Shown piece by piece: positions 10,500 through 19,983 of a stretch of 64,000 nucleotides of DNA. Source of the stretch: Algoriphagus chordae (GTDB lineage Bacteria; Bacteroidota; Bacteroidia; Cytophagales; Cyclobacteriaceae); NCBI RefSeq assembly GCF_003254055.1, contig NZ_QKZT01000004.1:186001-250000 (forward strand), given 5' to 3'. The notes under the pieces were generated by a model. It was not told the DNA's origin and searched no databases. It saw only the letters and a program-made list of their open reading frames with translations. Position numbers and translations under genes: made by a program. How positions within the stretch are numbered: position 1 is the stretch's first letter; the number at the start of each line of letters is the position of its first letter.

Positions 10500-12037
10500 A
10501 TATTTTCGTGTATTTTAAACTTATATCCTTCTACTGCAATTCTAATATTCCTATCTGGACAGGAAGCTATAAAATCATTTAAAACTTCTTGAATATCATG
10601 ATCAATAAATTGCGCTTTTTGTGCATTGATCACCACCTTACTTTCTGATGGAATCTTTGCTAGATACTTCATTAGCAAAGCTTTGTTGAGGAAGGAGACA
10701 TCTTTTTGAAGTTTCACCAAATAGTTTCCATTCATTTCTGTCAAGGTTACAGAGCGAACGAAATTCGTTTTTACAACAAAGAATAATCCGAATACCATTC
10801 CAATACCTATTCCAACTAATAGATCAGTAAACAGGATAGCTACCACAGTGACAATGAATGGAATAAATTGATCCCAACCGTGTTTGTAGATATTGACAAA
10901 TATAGATGGCTTGGCCAGCTTATAGCCTACAATGAATAACACCGCTGCTAAACAACTCAACGGGATCATATTTAGGATATTTGGAATAGCCAAGACTAGA
11001 ATCATCAACAGGATACCGTGAAAAATCGCGGACATCTTTGTTTTGGCTCCCGAAGCTACGTTGGCAGAACTCCGTACAATTACTGCTGTAACTGGTAATC
11101 CACCGATCAAGCCAGAAAGTGTATTACCCACACCTTGAGCTACTAGTTCCTTACTTGGAGGTGTTACTCTTTTGTGAGGGTCAATTTTATCTGCCGCATC
11201 AATACTTAGCAAAGATTCAAGACTACCGATAATTGCAATCGTAAGTGCAACGATCCAGAAAGCACCTTCACCAATCATTGAGAAATCTGGAAAAGTCATC
11301 AAATCACCCATTTCACTAATACTGTCCAAAACAGGAATATTCACCAAATGATCACCTCCCAGCTGCCACTCCGGCTTCCATATACCATAAAGAGAATTAA
11401 TTACAATTCCAGAAATAACAGCCCATAAGGCTCCAGGAACAGCTCCAAAAATTTTATGTTTTTGAATTTTAGGTTGTTCAAAAAGAATCAAAATAGCCAT
11501 TGCTACCAAGACAATTGGAATGGCTCCTATACTATGATATTTGATGGCATACCAAATTTCCGAGAAGGTATTGTGATTATCAGTCTGCAAAAAAGCCTGA
11601 TCACCCATCAAATCCACATCGTAGCCAAGCGCATGTGGTATTTGTTTCAAAATAAGAATCAAACCAATGGCAGTAAGCATTCCTTTGATTACAGCGTGGG
11701 GAAAATAATAACCAATGACACCAGCTTTTACTATTCCTAAACCTAACTGAATCAAACCTGCCACCACTAGTGTAGCAAGAAAAAGAGGGAAGGTTCCCAT
11801 ACTACTAATAGAATCCAGGACTATTACCGTAAGTCCTGCCGCAGGTCCACTCACAGAGACGTGAGATCCGGACAATGCTCCAACGACTATACCACCAACG
11901 ATTCCTGCAATAAGTCCTGACATGGGAGGAGCACCACTTGCTATTGCAATACCTAGACAAAGAGGCAAGGCAACCAAAAAGACCACTAAACTGGCCTTTA
12001 AATCATACTTGAGATTACTTCCTAAAAGGGTGTTCAT
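10496..12037 (-). CDS. SulP-family anion permease (candidate bicarbonate transporter)
   Basis: This membrane protein has about 11-12 TM segments and the SulP blocks GLIAGIVGGIVVGALSGS, VSGPAAGLTV and TPPSKELVAQGVGN. The C-terminal STAS-like region (about 440-513) contains VVINAQKAQFIDHDI. SulP proteins carry sulfate, bicarbonate or other anions. The overlapping carbonic anhydrase gene favours bicarbonate by context, as in BicA-like systems, but sulfate cannot be excluded. The 513-residue length is usual. Confidence 0.87.
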   Translation of the reverse strand: MNTLLGSNLKYDLKASLVVFLVALPLCLGIAIASGAPPMSGLIAGIVGGIVVGALSGSHVSVSGPAAGLTVIVLDSISSMGTFPLFLATLVVAGLIQLGLGIVKAGVIGYYFPHAVIKGMLTAIGLILILKQIPHALGYDVDLMGDQAFLQTDNHNTFSEIWYAIKYHSIGAIPIVLVAMAILILFEQPKIQKHKIFGAVPGALWAVISGIVINSLYGIWKPEWQLGGDHLVNIPVLDSISEMGDLMTFPDFSMIGEGAFWIVALTIAIIGSLESLLSIDAADKIDPHKRVTPPSKELVAQGVGNTLSGLIGGLPVTAVIVRSSANVASGAKTKMSAIFHGILLMILVLAIPNILNMIPLSCLAAVLFIVGYKLAKPSIFVNIYKHGWDQFIPFIVTVVAILFTDLLVGIGIGMVFGLFFVVKTNFVRSVTLTEMNGNYLVKLQKDVSFLNKALLMKYLAKIPSESKVVINAQKAQFIDHDIQEVLNDFIASCPDRNIRIAVEGYKFKIHENI

Positions 12038-12086
12038 TCTGATGATTGGTTTTATTGAAGATTAGAATTTTCTTCGTTATTTCGTG

Positions 12087-12094
12087 CAAAAATA
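12087..12094 (-). promoter_or_regulatory. Putative -7 element for the SulP-carbonic anhydrase operon
   Basis: TATTTTTG on the minus strand fits the Bacteroidota TAnnTTTG -7 consensus, about 50 bases before the sulP ATG. No good TTTG is seen at the -33 position, so support is weak. Confidence 0.3.
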
Positions 12095-12145
12095 AATTTT
12101 TATATGGAATGATTCTAATTAAATCAGTAAAACATGACAAAAGTC

Positions 12146-13480
12146 TTATTTTAGAAGATCTTCGAATGATTGTTCTATCTTCTTAAAATTAAATAGTTTG
12201 ATAGAGTTTTGCATTTTTTCATCTATTTCCTGAAGATTTAAATTACCTATACTTCCTTCATGGGAATGATTCAAATGCAGTTGATCTGGAGCGAAATTAT
12301 CTGACTCTATATCCATCCCAACTTGTTTGTAAGCATCTCTAAAAGGAGTGCCTTTCAGGACTAGCTCATTGACTACTTCAACAGAGAAAAGATGTTTATA
12401 AAATGGGTCTGCTAATATATTCTCTTTTACTTTAATTGAACTAAGCATGAAGCCAGTCATACGAAGGCAATTTTTCAAGGTTTCTATGCCAGGAAATATA
12501 TCCTCTTTGAGCAACTGCAGGTCTCGATGATATCCTGTGGTGGTATTGGTCAATAGCAATGCAATGGCATTGGGGATTGCTTGAATCTGATTGGTTTTAG
12601 CTCTGATTAGCTCAAATACATCAGGATTCTTCTTATGTGGCATTATACTACTTCCAGTAGTCAAATCATCAGGAAATCCTATAAAGGCAAAATGCTGATT
12701 CATAAAAATACAAACATCAGAAGCCAAGCGGTTTAGTGTTCCAGCCATTCCGGCCATCGCAAAAGATAAGGTACGCTCAGTTTTCCCTCGACTGTTTTGT
12801 GCATTTAGCACATTGTGATGTAGGTCCGCAAAACCAAGTAGTTCGGTAGTCATGGTTCTATTCAAAGGAAAACTTGAACCATAGCCTGCCGCAGAACCCA
12901 GCGGGTTTTTATTAGCTAGGTCAAAAGCTGCCTTCAGTAATCCCATGTCCTCTGATAAGCCTTCGGCAAAAGAGCTAAACCAAAGTCCAAACGAAGATGG
13001 CATTGCCAATTGTGTGTGGGTATATCCTGGCATCAGATCATTCTTGTGCTTTTCTGAAAGAGAAATAAGCAAATCGAATAAGCTAGTACATTCTTCAACA
13101 AGCTCCTTAATCGAATTTCTATAGTATAGCTTCAAATCAACTAGAACTTGATCATTGCGGCTTCTACCACTATGAAGTTTCTTGCCTACATCTCCATAGC
13201 GTTCTGTTAGCAAAAACTCCACCTGTGAATGGACATCTTCCACTCCCGGATCAATTTTGAAGTCGCCATTCTGTATCTCAATATATATTTGCTTTAAGCC
13301 TTGCTGAAGTATCTCATTTTCTTCTGCAGTCAGCAAGCCAATGGTGGATAACATCTCTGCATGAGCCATGGATCCTAGCACATCAAAGGGAGCTAGTAGT
13401 ATATCAAATTCAGGATCACGACCTATAGTAAAGGATTCTACTTCCTTTTTGCTTCCTGTTTCTTTTTGCCAAAGTTTCAT
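12146..13480 (-). CDS. argH: Argininosuccinate lyase ArgH
   Basis: This is the last step of arginine synthesis, splitting argininosuccinate into arginine and fumarate. The fumarase-superfamily signature GSSIMPHKKNPD is present, as are SGRSRNDQV and the N-terminal MKLWQKE. The 444-residue length is close to the family norm. It is the final gene of the eight-gene minus-strand arginine cluster, starting 2 bases after the M20 deacylase stop. Confidence 0.95.
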   Translation of the reverse strand: MKLWQKETGSKKEVESFTIGRDPEFDILLAPFDVLGSMAHAEMLSTIGLLTAEENEILQQGLKQIYIEIQNGDFKIDPGVEDVHSQVEFLLTERYGDVGKKLHSGRSRNDQVLVDLKLYYRNSIKELVEECTSLFDLLISLSEKHKNDLMPGYTHTQLAMPSSFGLWFSSFAEGLSEDMGLLKAAFDLANKNPLGSAAGYGSSFPLNRTMTTELLGFADLHHNVLNAQNSRGKTERTLSFAMAGMAGTLNRLASDVCIFMNQHFAFIGFPDDLTTGSSIMPHKKNPDVFELIRAKTNQIQAIPNAIALLLTNTTTGYHRDLQLLKEDIFPGIETLKNCLRMTGFMLSSIKVKENILADPFYKHLFSVEVVNELVLKGTPFRDAYKQVGMDIESDNFAPDQLHLNHSHEGSIGNLNLQEIDEKMQNSIKLFNFKKIEQSFEDLLK

Positions 13481-13482
13481 TT

Positions 13483-14568
13483 CTAAGTAGTTTGAGTAAG
13501 CATGTCTGCGTAGGTTTCAAGTATCTTGATATAGCCTTCTATGCCGTTCTGAATTTCGTTCAAATAAATATATTCATCTGCAGAATGTGATCTTGCTGAG
13601 TCACCAGGACCGATTTTGACAGATGGGTAGGGGATCAATGCCTGATCAGATAGGGTAGGACTGCCATAGGTTTTCTTGCCTAGTTTTTCTCCTACTTTCA
13701 ATATCAAATGACCTTCTGGTACGTGTGAAGATTGAAGTCTAAGTGATCGAGGGGTTAGCTCTGCACTTATGGAGCTTTTCAATTCCTCCAAAGCTTCTTC
13801 CAAAGAATAAGCATCAGTGACGCGGACGTCCAATACAAATTCACAAAGATCAGGTACAACATTATGCTGCTGTCCTGAATGAATAACAGTTGCCGAAACT
13901 TTAGTCTTTCCTAGGAATTGAGAGATCTTCTTGAACTCAAAATCCCTGATTTTTTGAAGATCACCCAGGGCTTCGTAGATAGCATTTATGCCTTCCTCAC
14001 GTGCTGCGTGTCCAGCTTTTCCCTTAACTTTTGCATCAATCACCATCAAGCCTTTTTCGGCCACGGCCATATCCATCAAAGTAGGTTCTCCGACGATAGT
14101 CAAATCACAGGGAGGAAGCTGATCTATAACTGAAGCTATTCCATTCTTACCCGAAATCTCCTCCTCGGCAGATGCAATCATTATCAGGTTGAATGGAAGA
14201 TCTTCTTTTTCTTGAAAATGGGAAAAGGCTGCCATGAGACTAACAAGTGGTCCTCCTGCGTCATTACTTCCTAATCCGAAGAGCTTTCCATCTTCCGTAA
14301 TTGCCTGAAAAGGATCTTTGGTGTAGCCAGCGTTTGGTTTAACTGTGTCGTGGTGGGAATTCAGCCAAATAGTTGGCTTATTTTTATCAAAGACATTTGC
14401 AAATGCCCAGATGTTATTTCCTGATTTGTGGACTTCTATGTTTCTAGCAGTGAAAAATTCTTCAATTATATCAGCAGTAGCACTTTCTTCCTTCGAATAA
14501 GATGGCGTTTCTATTAACTGAGATAGAAGTTGTACCGCATCATCATATAAACCCATCGTTAATTTCAA
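13483..14568 (-). CDS. M20 family deacylase (ArgE-like; predicted N-acylcitrulline deacylase)
   Basis: This is a zinc peptidase-fold amidohydrolase with the metal-binding blocks NSHHDTVKPN, GSNDAGGPLVSL and ASAEEEISGKNG, and a C-terminal GPGDSARSHSADEY. In this cluster carbamoylation is done on acylated ornithine. The acyl group should therefore be removed from N-acylcitrulline and not from acetylornithine. Acetyl versus succinyl is undecided from this gene, but the carbamoyltransferase next door points to succinyl. The 361-residue length is normal. Confidence 0.85.
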   Translation of the reverse strand: MKLTMGLYDDAVQLLSQLIETPSYSKEESATADIIEEFFTARNIEVHKSGNNIWAFANVFDKNKPTIWLNSHHDTVKPNAGYTKDPFQAITEDGKLFGLGSNDAGGPLVSLMAAFSHFQEKEDLPFNLIMIASAEEEISGKNGIASVIDQLPPCDLTIVGEPTLMDMAVAEKGLMVIDAKVKGKAGHAAREEGINAIYEALGDLQKIRDFEFKKISQFLGKTKVSATVIHSGQQHNVVPDLCEFVLDVRVTDAYSLEEALEELKSSISAELTPRSLRLQSSHVPEGHLILKVGEKLGKKTYGSPTLSDQALIPYPSVKIGPGDSARSHSADEYIYLNEIQNGIEGYIKILETYADMLTQTT

Positions 14569-14577
14569 TTTTGTTGT

Positions 14578-15378
14578 TTAGTAGAGGTCATATCGACTTC
14601 TCTCTATGGTTGTTCCAGAAAGCTTGCCTTTCGCTGCCAAATGAAGGTTCTCTGCTTTCCCGATCCAAACATGATTTACTCCCTTTTCTAATGCCTCAAA
14701 AGCATTGTCCAATTTGGGAATCATACCGGAGTGTATCACATTTTCTTTGCGAAGCTCCTCGTAGATATCCTCATTGATCATGGGTACAATGGAGGTTTCA
14801 TTCTTCTCATCTAGCAATACTCCACTTTTGTTAAAACAGAAATATAAATTAACCTGATGTTCCTTAGCAAGGCTGGTGGCTAGCGCAGAAGCTATACTAT
14901 CTGCATTTGTGTTTAATAACTGGCCTTTGGCGTTGTGGGTAATCGCATTGATTACCGGTAGTAAATTCCCTGAAAGTAAATGATCAATCAATTGGGTGTT
15001 AACAGTCTGTATATCACCAACAAATCCATAATCAATTCCTTTCACTGGACGTTTGATAGACTGTATGATATTGCCATCTGCACCACACATTCCTATCGCA
15101 TTTACTTTGAGCGCTTGGAGTTTGGCTACGATGTTTTTATTAATCAAACCAGCATACACCATCGTCACTACATCCAAGGTATCCTTGTCTGTAATTCTTC
15201 TCCCATCCACCATTTCGGGCATTACACCTAGAGATTCTCCAAAGCGGGAAGCCATGATCCCGCCTCCGTGAACCAAAATTTTGTGCCCGGGAAATTTGGC
15301 GAAAAGGGCTAAAAATTCATCTAGCTTTTCAGGAAAGTCGATGACATTGCCTCCGATTTTAATAATGCTAATTTTCAT
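14578..15378 (-). CDS. argB: N-acylglutamate kinase ArgB
   Basis: Phosphorylates N-acetyl- (or N-succinyl-) glutamate. It has the amino-acid kinase fold, with the start KISIIKIGGNVID, the substrate loop KILVHGGGIMASRFGE, and the C-terminal GMIPKLDNAFEALEKG. The 266-residue length is typical. It lies between the deacylase and the carbamoyltransferase. If the pathway is succinylated, as suggested by Val97 of the carbamoyltransferase, this kinase would accept N-succinylglutamate. Confidence 0.93.
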   Translation of the reverse strand: MKISIIKIGGNVIDFPEKLDEFLALFAKFPGHKILVHGGGIMASRFGESLGVMPEMVDGRRITDKDTLDVVTMVYAGLINKNIVAKLQALKVNAIGMCGADGNIIQSIKRPVKGIDYGFVGDIQTVNTQLIDHLLSGNLLPVINAITHNAKGQLLNTNADSIASALATSLAKEHQVNLYFCFNKSGVLLDEKNETSIVPMINEDIYEELRKENVIHSGMIPKLDNAFEALEKGVNHVWIGKAENLHLAAKGKLSGTTIERSRYDLY

Positions 15379-15391
15379 TGGGCGTAAGTCT

Positions 15392-16363
15392 TTATTTATT
15401 TCCTAACAAGTAGCTGATGGCTGCTTGAGCAGCGAATATTCTATTTTTGGCTTGGTGCTGTACCAAAGAGCGCTCCCCATCCAGAATCTCATCAGATAAC
15501 TCCAGATTTCTTCTCACAGGAAGGCAATGCATAACTTTAGCATTATTGGCATTCTCAAAATGATTTTCAGTAAGCATCCAAGATGAATCTGTAGATAGAA
15601 TCTTACCGTAATCATTGAAAGATGACCAATTCTTAACATACACAAAATCAGCATCCTCTAATGCTTTACTTTGATTATATTCTATGGTCGCACCTTTGGT
15701 GAATTCCTCATCCAATTCATAACCTACAGGATGAGTAATCGTGAGATCATGATCCATTCCAAGGGTCCATTCTGCAAAGGAATTGGCAACTGCATGAGGA
15801 ATAGCTTTAATATGCGGACCCCAAGTCAAGACTACTTTCGGCTTCTTTTTGCCAGCCCAATTCTCTCTGATCGTGATCTGATCGGCAAGACTTTGAAGTG
15901 GATGTCGCGTGGCAGATTCCAAACTTACCACTGGAACTCCAGAATACTTTACAAATTGAGAAAATACAAAATCACTTGTGTCTTCTTCCTTATTTGTCAA
16001 AGAAGGAAATGCACGAATCGCCAGAATATCAAAGTATGAACCTAAAACAGCAGCAGCATCTTTGATATGCTCCACCGTACCACGGTTCATGACAGCTCCA
16101 TCCTGCATCTCCAGCGCCCAGCCTTCCTTGTCCATATTCAGCACAATTGGTTCCATACCTAGGTTCAATGCTGCTAGCTGAGTAGAAACACGTGTCCTAA
16201 GTGAAGGATTTAGGAAAATGCATCCTATGCGTTTTCCAGCGCCTTTTGCTTGATCTAGACTTGGATTGGCCTTGTATAAAAGTGCTTTCTCGATTAACTG
16301 GTTGCCCAGGTCGAAAGATTCAAATTTTGTAAAATGCTGTAGTGGCTCGATAATGTTTGCCAT
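15392..16363 (-). CDS. N-acylornithine carbamoyltransferase (predicted N-succinylornithine type)
   Basis: The carbamoyl-phosphate motif SLRTR lies at residues 54-58. TRHPLQSLAD and the C-terminal MHCLPVRRNLELSD, in place of the HCLP.H of ordinary OTCase, place it with the acylornithine enzymes. Aligned by eye to the Bacteroides fragilis succinyl enzyme, Val97 (in RGTVEHI) falls on Pro90, which corresponds to Glu92 of the Xanthomonas acetyl enzyme. Published mutagenesis found that E92V (also P, S, A) turns the acetyl enzyme into a succinyl enzyme. I therefore predict N-succinylornithine as substrate. Length 323 residues. Confidence 0.88.
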   Translation of the reverse strand: MANIIEPLQHFTKFESFDLGNQLIEKALLYKANPSLDQAKGAGKRIGCIFLNPSLRTRVSTQLAALNLGMEPIVLNMDKEGWALEMQDGAVMNRGTVEHIKDAAAVLGSYFDILAIRAFPSLTNKEEDTSDFVFSQFVKYSGVPVVSLESATRHPLQSLADQITIRENWAGKKKPKVVLTWGPHIKAIPHAVANSFAEWTLGMDHDLTITHPVGYELDEEFTKGATIEYNQSKALEDADFVYVKNWSSFNDYGKILSTDSSWMLTENHFENANNAKVMHCLPVRRNLELSDEILDGERSLVQHQAKNRIFAAQAAISYLLGNK

Positions 16364-16366
16364 TTG

Positions 16367-17512
16367 TTAACTGGAAGGGGATTGACTTAAGATTTCTTTT
16401 AATGCGGTTAAAAACGAATTTAACTGATTCCACTCGATATTTAAAGGAGGCAAGAGTCTTATCGTGTTCTTGCCAGCTGCACTTCCTGTGAACATGTGAT
16501 ATTTTTTCACCAATTCTGAGCGAACAGGGCCAGCTTCCCGATCCAGATCAATACCAATAATCAAACCTGTACCACGAATAGCCCTGATTCCAGGGATTTC
16601 TTTCAATTCGGTCAAAAGCTTTTCACCAAGTTTAGTAGCATTTTCCAGAAGGTTTTCTTTTTCAATAACTTCCACTACTGCCAGACCTGCCGCACAGGCA
16701 AGGTGATTGCCTCCAAAAGTAGTTCCAAGTAATCCGTAACTGGCTTTGAACTCCGGTGAGATTAAGATTCCACCGATTGGAAATCCATTCCCCATACCCT
16801 TTGCCATACTGATGATATCTGGTTTAAGCCCGTCAACCAACTGATGCGCAAAGAATTTCCCAGTTCTGCCAAAACCTGACTGTACCTCATCCAAAATCAA
16901 TTTGGCATTGTATTGCTTTGCCAGAGAGGCTAAACCTAGAAGAAAGTCTGAACTAGGAACCTGAATACCGTTTACTCCTTGGATTCCTTCGATGATTATT
17001 CCAGCGATCTCCTTTGCCTTCAAAGCATCTTCTACAGCAGCCAAGTCCTCCCAAGGAAGAATATGAAAATCATCTCGTTCATTACAAGGAGCAACAATTT
17101 TTGGATTATCTGTCAAAGCTACTGCACCAGATGTTCTGCCATGAAAACCTCCAGAAAAAGCAATAAAACCTGATTTTCCTGTTGCGAAGGAAGCTAGCTT
17201 GATTGCATTCTCATTGGCTTCAGCACCTGAGTTACAAAGGAAAAGCTGGTACTCAGGATAGCCTGAAAGTTCGCCTAGTTTTTCAGCATATTCCTTTTGG
17301 ATAGGAATCTGAATGGAATTGGAGTAAAAAGCGATCTGATCCAATTGATCCTTGATGCGCTTTAGGTAGTGTGGATGTGTGTGACCAATGGAAATCACTG
17401 CGTGACCACCATATAAATCTATATATTCTTGTCCTTGATCGTCCCAAAGTTTAGCGCCATCAGCTTTTGCGATGGTAACTGGGATGAGAGGATATACATC
17501 AAATAAGTTCAT
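16367..17512 (-). CDS. argD: Acylornithine aminotransferase ArgD
   Basis: This class III PLP aminotransferase converts N-acyl-glutamate semialdehyde to N-acylornithine. I start it at the ATG at 17512 (MNLFDVYPLIPVTIAKADG). The in-frame ATG at 17563 would add 17 atypical residues from low-complexity intergenic DNA. The PLP lysine lies in ISMAKGMGNGFPIGG and the Asp in LILDEVQSGFGRTGK. Length is 381. It follows argC with a 157-base gap, the only sizeable gap in the operon apart from the one before argG. Confidence 0.93.
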   Translation of the reverse strand: MNLFDVYPLIPVTIAKADGAKLWDDQGQEYIDLYGGHAVISIGHTHPHYLKRIKDQLDQIAFYSNSIQIPIQKEYAEKLGELSGYPEYQLFLCNSGAEANENAIKLASFATGKSGFIAFSGGFHGRTSGAVALTDNPKIVAPCNERDDFHILPWEDLAAVEDALKAKEIAGIIIEGIQGVNGIQVPSSDFLLGLASLAKQYNAKLILDEVQSGFGRTGKFFAHQLVDGLKPDIISMAKGMGNGFPIGGILISPEFKASYGLLGTTFGGNHLACAAGLAVVEVIEKENLLENATKLGEKLLTELKEIPGIRAIRGTGLIIGIDLDREAGPVRSELVKKYHMFTGSAAGKNTIRLLPPLNIEWNQLNSFLTALKEILSQSPSS

Positions 17513-17669
17513 AAGAATTGACGAATTACGATTGACGAAATACGAGGTAATTCTGTGCCTCATAGATCTATTTCAAAATTGAAGAATATTGAATGCTGAA
17601 TGATGAACACTTAATTTTGAAGTGACTATCACACAGTCTTGAATCTTATGTCTAAAGTCTAATATCTAA

Positions 17670-18638
17670 TTAAAACCCTATACTTTTTAGATTCAAGCCC
17701 ATCCTCTCTTCAAGTCCAAATGCCAAATTGTAATTCTGAACTGCCTGTCCAGAGGCTCCTTTGAGTAAGTTGTCAATGGCGGAGTAAATCACCAATTGTC
17801 CAGCTTCTTTTTGTACGTGAACGATACACTTATTTGTGTTCACTGCTTGCTTCATATCGATGTCGATATCAGAAACGTGAGTAAAAGCAGCGTTTTTATA
17901 GAACTCCTTGTAGGCAGCTACAGCTTCTTCTTGAGTTCCATCAAAAGGGAAATAAGCTGTAATCCAAATTCCTCTAGGGAAATTGCCACGGTATGGAACA
18001 AAGAGCATTTCAGATGAAAAGCTAGCATTGAGCTGCTTGAAAGTCTGATTAATCTCCTTTAGATGCTGGTGTGTAAAAAGCTTATAAACAGACATATTTG
18101 AAGATCTGTAGCTGAAGTGGGATGTCTCAGCTAGTTTCTTGCCTGCACCCGTACTTCCAGTGACTCCAGAGATATTTATTGTGTCTTTCACCCAGTCTTT
18201 TGCGATAGCAGGAAGTAGTGCTAATTGAATGCCTGAAGCAAAGCAGCCGGGATTAGCAATCTTTTTAGCAGTCTTAATTTTCGCAGCATTTACTTCTGGA
18301 AGACCATAAGTAAAGCCATTGGACTCGTCACGGAAATCAGTAGACAAATCGATCAAAACTGTCTCAGGAGAGAAGGAGTGTTGCTCCAAAAACCCTTTGG
18401 TTTGGCCATGTGGCAATCCCAAGAATACAGCTTCTATTCCCTCAGTTTGTACTTCGTCAGTAAAAATGAGATCACAATCCCCGATGAGGTCAGGGTGAAC
18501 CTCAGCTACTTTTTTGCCCTTCTGGCTATTGCTATGTACGTAGACCAGTTCGCAAGCAGGATGATGAACTAGCAGACGAAGTAATTCGCCACCAGTATAG
18601 CCTGCTGCCCCTATGATCGCTGTTTTAATTTTAGTCAT
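17670..18638 (-). CDS. argC: N-acylglutamyl-phosphate reductase ArgC
   Basis: This NADPH-dependent reductase makes the glutamate semialdehyde derivative. The N-terminal Rossmann motif is GAAGYTGGELLRLL, and the active-site Cys132 lies in ANPGCFASG. STDFRD and the H-containing KLFTHQHLKEI block are also present. Length 322 is normal. It overlaps the 3' end of argG by 8 bases, so the two are translationally coupled. Confidence 0.95.
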   Translation of the reverse strand: MTKIKTAIIGAAGYTGGELLRLLVHHPACELVYVHSNSQKGKKVAEVHPDLIGDCDLIFTDEVQTEGIEAVFLGLPHGQTKGFLEQHSFSPETVLIDLSTDFRDESNGFTYGLPEVNAAKIKTAKKIANPGCFASGIQLALLPAIAKDWVKDTINISGVTGSTGAGKKLAETSHFSYRSSNMSVYKLFTHQHLKEINQTFKQLNASFSSEMLFVPYRGNFPRGIWITAYFPFDGTQEEAVAAYKEFYKNAAFTHVSDIDIDMKQAVNTNKCIVHVQKEAGQLVIYSAIDNLLKGASGQAVQNYNLAFGLEERMGLNLKSIGF

Positions 18639-19824
18639 TGTCAGCGTTAACTTTATGGAAAATCGAGGTTTGGTTGCCCAAAATACGTGTGAAACCTTTC
18701 ACGTCTTCAGCTGTATAGCCTTTGTTCATTTCTCCGTAGCTACCAAACTTGTTGGACATCAGATCATGATTAGAAGTGATTCCAAGCAAAGTGAATCGGA
18801 ATGGCTGAAGCAAAACCCGAACTTCACCAGTCACATAAGTCTGCGTGCTGGCCATGAACTCTTCCATGTTTCTCATCACTGGATCTAGGTAATGTCCCTC
18901 GTGAAGATGATTACCATAGAACTCAGCCAATTGATTTTTCCAGAAAAGCTGCCACTTGGTAAGTGTGTGCTTCTCCAGCAACTGATGTCCTTTGATGATG
19001 ATCAAGGGAGCAGCAGCTTCGAAACCAACTCTGCCTTTGATTCCGATAATCGTATCACCGACGTGAATGTCACGGCCGATTCCATAAGGAGCTGCCAAAG
19101 CTTGGAGCGCCTGAATAGCTTCTACCGAATCCTCATACTTTTTACCATCCACACCTTTCAATTCACCTTTTTCGAAGGAAAGAATCAATTCTAAAGGCTC
19201 AGTTTCCGTAGCTTGGATAGGCCAAGCTTCTTCAGGAAGGTAATCGGAAGAGGTTAGTGTTTCTTTTCCTCCTACAGAAGTTCCCCAGATTCCCTTATTA
19301 ATAGAATAAGCAGCTTTCTCGAAATTCATCGAAACACCATGCTTTTTCAAGTATTCAATTTCTTCAGCGCGACTCAGTTTCAGGTCACGGATAGGAGTGA
19401 CGATCTCGATATCTGGAACGATCGTTTGAAAAATCATATCAAATCGAACTTGATCATTTCCAGCTCCAGTAGAACCATGAGCTACCGCTTTTGCTCCAAT
19501 TGATTTGGCGTATTCAGCCAGTGATTTGGCCTGAAGAATACGCTCCGCGGAAACAGATAGGGGGTAAGTTTGGTTTTTCAATACATTTCCGAATACCAAA
19601 TACTTGATCACTTCATTATAATAGGTGTCCATCACATGAAGTGTTTTGAAAGAAGCTACGCCTAAGCCTTTTGCTCTTTCTTCAATATCTGTCAATTCTT
19701 CTTCAGAAAACCCGCCTGTGTTTACCAAAACGGCATGCACTTCATATCCTAGTTCTTTGGAAAGGTGCAAAGCACAAAATGTGGTATCCAAGCCTCCACT
19801 GTAGGCTAAAACTATTTTTTTCAT
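18631..19824 (-). CDS. argG: Argininosuccinate synthase ArgG
   Basis: Condenses citrulline and aspartate using ATP. The PP-loop AYSGGLDTTFC lies at the N-terminus, and AHGSTGAGNDQVRFD and LKSRAEE-like segments follow. Length 397 is as expected. In Bacteroidota argG commonly opens the arginine gene run, right after the GNAT gene, as here. The 159-base gap to that gene contains no obvious terminator. Confidence 0.95.
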   Translation of the reverse strand: MKKIVLAYSGGLDTTFCALHLSKELGYEVHAVLVNTGGFSEEELTDIEERAKGLGVASFKTLHVMDTYYNEVIKYLVFGNVLKNQTYPLSVSAERILQAKSLAEYAKSIGAKAVAHGSTGAGNDQVRFDMIFQTIVPDIEIVTPIRDLKLSRAEEIEYLKKHGVSMNFEKAAYSINKGIWGTSVGGKETLTSSDYLPEEAWPIQATETEPLELILSFEKGELKGVDGKKYEDSVEAIQALQALAAPYGIGRDIHVGDTIIGIKGRVGFEAAAPLIIIKGHQLLEKHTLTKWQLFWKNQLAEFYGNHLHEGHYLDPVMRNMEEFMASTQTYVTGEVRVLLQPFRFTLLGITSNHDLMSNKFGSYGEMNKGYTAEDVKGFTRILGNQTSIFHKVNADND

Positions 19825-19983
19825 ATGATTCTAATTTTTTCTTTCGACTTCCTGATAGCAATCAGGAGAAATTTAGTAAGCTGATTTAGATACCAATCGG
19901 GATAATCCCTAATGTACCGTTCTTCGCTATGCTCGATTTCATCGAAATATGATTTTTCTTCCTGAAGGGAAGAATAGATTTAT

